A DNA stretch of 64,000 bases, taken from NCBI GenBank assembly GCA_949502235.1, contig CATBDC010000002.1:1-64000 (forward strand), given 5' to 3'. The number at the start of each line of letters is the position of its first letter. Position 1 is the stretch's first letter. The position numbers and the translations under genes are program-made. The DNA is from an uncultured Lachnospiraceae bacterium (GTDB lineage: Bacteria > Bacillota > Clostridia > Lachnospirales > Lachnospiraceae). The notes beneath the pieces are model-generated. The model saw nothing but the letters and a program-made list of their open reading frames with translations, did not search any database and was not told the origin of the DNA. Positions 63,047 to 64,000 of the stretch are shown here, one piece after another.

Positions 63047-63077
63047 TTGACTCTGACGTAACGTAATAGATTAAAAT
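63047..63077 (+). promoter_or_regulatory. MerR-type promoter with 19-bp spacer
   Basis: TTGACT and TAAAAT are 19 bases apart, the overlong spacing that MerR-family activators correct by twisting DNA. The spacer contains ACGTAACGT, an imperfect dyad. It lies 22 bases before the TipA-type MerR gene, implying autoregulation. Confidence 0.6.
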
Positions 63078-63098
63078 GGAATTACGCGGGAGGGATAA

Positions 63099-63833
63099 AT
63101 GATGCGAACAGTAAAGGAAGTCAGCAAAATCACAGGTGTCAGCGTGCGCACACTGCATTACTATGATGCAATCGGACTTTTGAAACCTACGAAAGTAACC
63201 GAAGCAGGCTATCGAATGTATGACGATACAGCACTTAGCCGTTTGCAAAATATTTTATTGTTTCGTGAATTACAGTTTCCCTTAAAAGAAATAAAAGCAA
63301 TTCTTGGCAGTCCTGATTTTGACCCGTCAGAAGCTATTGCACAGCAGATCGGACTTTTAGAATTGCAATATAAGCACATAGGGGAGCTTATTGCCTTTGC
63401 CCGTGAAATTCAAGACAAAGGAGTATCAACAATGAATTTTGATGTTTTTGACAAGAACGAAATTGAAAAGTATAAGGCGGAAGTCAAAGAAAAGTGGGGC
63501 GGCACGAAGGCGTATCAGGAGTACAGCCAAAGGGATATTTCCCGAAATGAAGACAGCTATGGCAAAATTGCAAATGAACTCATGACCATGTTTTCGGAAT
63601 TAGGAGGTCTAAAGGATTTAACTCCTGATTCTGGTGAAGTACAAAAGAAAATAAAGGCATTGCAGAAATTTATAACTGATAACTACTATGTATGTACAGA
63701 TGAAATCCTTAGAGGACTGGGTGAAATGTATATATGTGATGAACGGTTTAAGAAAAATATTGACAAGGCAGGCGGGGAGGGTACTGCTGCATTTGTCAGT
63801 CAGGCTGTTTCTGTGTATTGTTCTAATTCATAG
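63099..63833 (+). CDS. MerR family regulator with TipAS antibiotic-recognition domain
   Basis: 244 residues. Winged helix EVSKITGVSVRTLHYYDAIG, LLKPTKVTEAGYRMYDD (residues 5-70), a dimerisation helix, and a C-terminal TipAS-like domain (about 130-240: AYQEYSQRDISRNEDSYGKI, FITDNYYVCTDEILRGLGEM). TipA-type proteins bind thiopeptide-like or other cyclic compounds and activate promoters with 19-bp spacers, as found just upstream. Codon use is more AT-rich than in the neighbouring operons. GCGGGAGGGATAA precedes the two ATGs. Followed by a terminator. Confidence 0.9.
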   Translation: MMRTVKEVSKITGVSVRTLHYYDAIGLLKPTKVTEAGYRMYDDTALSRLQNILLFRELQFPLKEIKAILGSPDFDPSEAIAQQIGLLELQYKHIGELIAFAREIQDKGVSTMNFDVFDKNEIEKYKAEVKEKWGGTKAYQEYSQRDISRNEDSYGKIANELMTMFSELGGLKDLTPDSGEVQKKIKALQKFITDNYYVCTDEILRGLGEMYICDERFKKNIDKAGGEGTAAFVSQAVSVYCSNS

Positions 63834-63843
63834 GCTGTTCCCG

Positions 63844-63877
63844 GCTTCTGCACAGTGAATGTGCAGAAGCTGTCTTT
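63844..63877 (+). terminator. Terminator after the TipA-type gene
   Basis: GCTTCTGCACA pairs perfectly with TGTGCAGAAGC around GTGAA, then TGTC and a run of T. Confidence 0.85.
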
Positions 63878-63891
63878 TTTTATAAATCCTG

Positions 63892-63919
63892 TTGTGATTT
63901 GGGTAAAAAGGTTTATAAT
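63892..63919 (+). promoter_or_regulatory. Promoter for the gene starting at 63965
   Basis: TTGTGA and TATAAT with a 16-base spacer, 45 bases before an ATG with AAAGGAGCTG. Confidence 0.5.
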
Positions 63920-63964
63920 GTGATTAAACAGTCTGAAATATGAATGGAGAAAGGAGCTGCCAGT

Positions 63965-64000
63965 ATGACTTCCAAACCTGAAATAGAAATTTCCGTAACC
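63965..64000 (+). CDS. Start of a gene cut by the window edge
   Basis: ATG after AAAGGAGCTGCCAGT, with twelve codons (MTSKPEIEISVT) before the end. Too short to identify. Confidence 0.55.
   Translation, partial: MTSKPEIEISVT

Overview
The window reads as chromosomal DNA of an anaerobic, spore-forming clostridium, most likely a member of the Lachnospiraceae. This rests on gene content: a six-gene Rnf complex, a small acid-soluble spore protein, GerW and YlbJ sporulation proteins, RecU, a ZapA/FtsW/PBP division block, the order rpmB-asp23-fakA-recG, a hisZ-type histidine operon, and strong AGGAGG ribosome sites. Most genes lie on the + strand in tight, often overlapping operons. I cannot name a species.

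Layout. 1-3.5 kb is an accessory patch: a 1.5-kb tandem duplication, each unit holding a truncated PD-(D/E)XK nuclease fragment facing an Rpn-like nuclease/transposase gene, followed by three palindromic repeat elements. 3.5-8.4 kb is RpiR regulator, flavoprotein, cmk, ispH, rpsA. 8.5-14 kb is rnfCDGEAB plus a DUF2752 membrane protein. 14-16.5 kb holds an AT-rich AAA-ATPase/nuclease gene and a Gln/Asn-rich membrane protein. apbE (minus strand, 16.6-17.6 kb) encodes the enzyme that would attach FMN to RnfG and RnfD. 17.7-26 kb is a regulator-headed cluster: TetR, alpha/beta hydrolase, serine beta-lactamase-like hydrolase, dipeptide epimerase, M20 peptidase, GPH-type transporter and D-serine ammonia-lyase, together looking like uptake and breakdown of peptides containing D-amino acids.

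26-41 kb is core: NusG-domain-II protein with Gx transporter, ruvAB, zapA, U32 peptidase, ftsW, penicillin-binding protein, DUF2953/GerW, rpmB, asp23, fakA, recG, and a spore DNA-binding protein. 41-44.7 kb has vanZ (minus strand), rsmD, coaD, a coiled-coil protein and ylbJ. 44.8-54.7 kb runs from pepD through an M23 peptidase, RNA-modifying enzymes, HAD phosphatase, a YgiQ radical-SAM protein and an SDR to recU. 54.7-60 kb is a histidine operon with a consensus promoter (hisZ-G-D-B-IE); the last gene carries an N-terminal HisF-like domain that has lost both catalytic aspartates.

60-64 kb is again accessory: hairpin/MITE-like elements, a secreted Gly/Tyr-rich protein with two Ca-binding-type repeats, an ECF sigma factor translationally coupled to an RsgI-like membrane anti-sigma protein with a Gly/Asn/His-rich tail, and a TipA-type MerR regulator with a 19-bp-spacer promoter.

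The main features not explained by standard gene families are two dispersed palindromic repeat families. Family 1 has GTTACTGTTCAC / GTGAACAGTAAC ends. Family 2 has ends around CGGTTGGAATATCGTTCG. Both lie in intergenic spaces; family 1 in places appears to donate ribosome-binding or stop-codon sequence to neighbouring genes. The sigma / RsgI-like / secreted-protein locus is the best candidate for an undescribed system.
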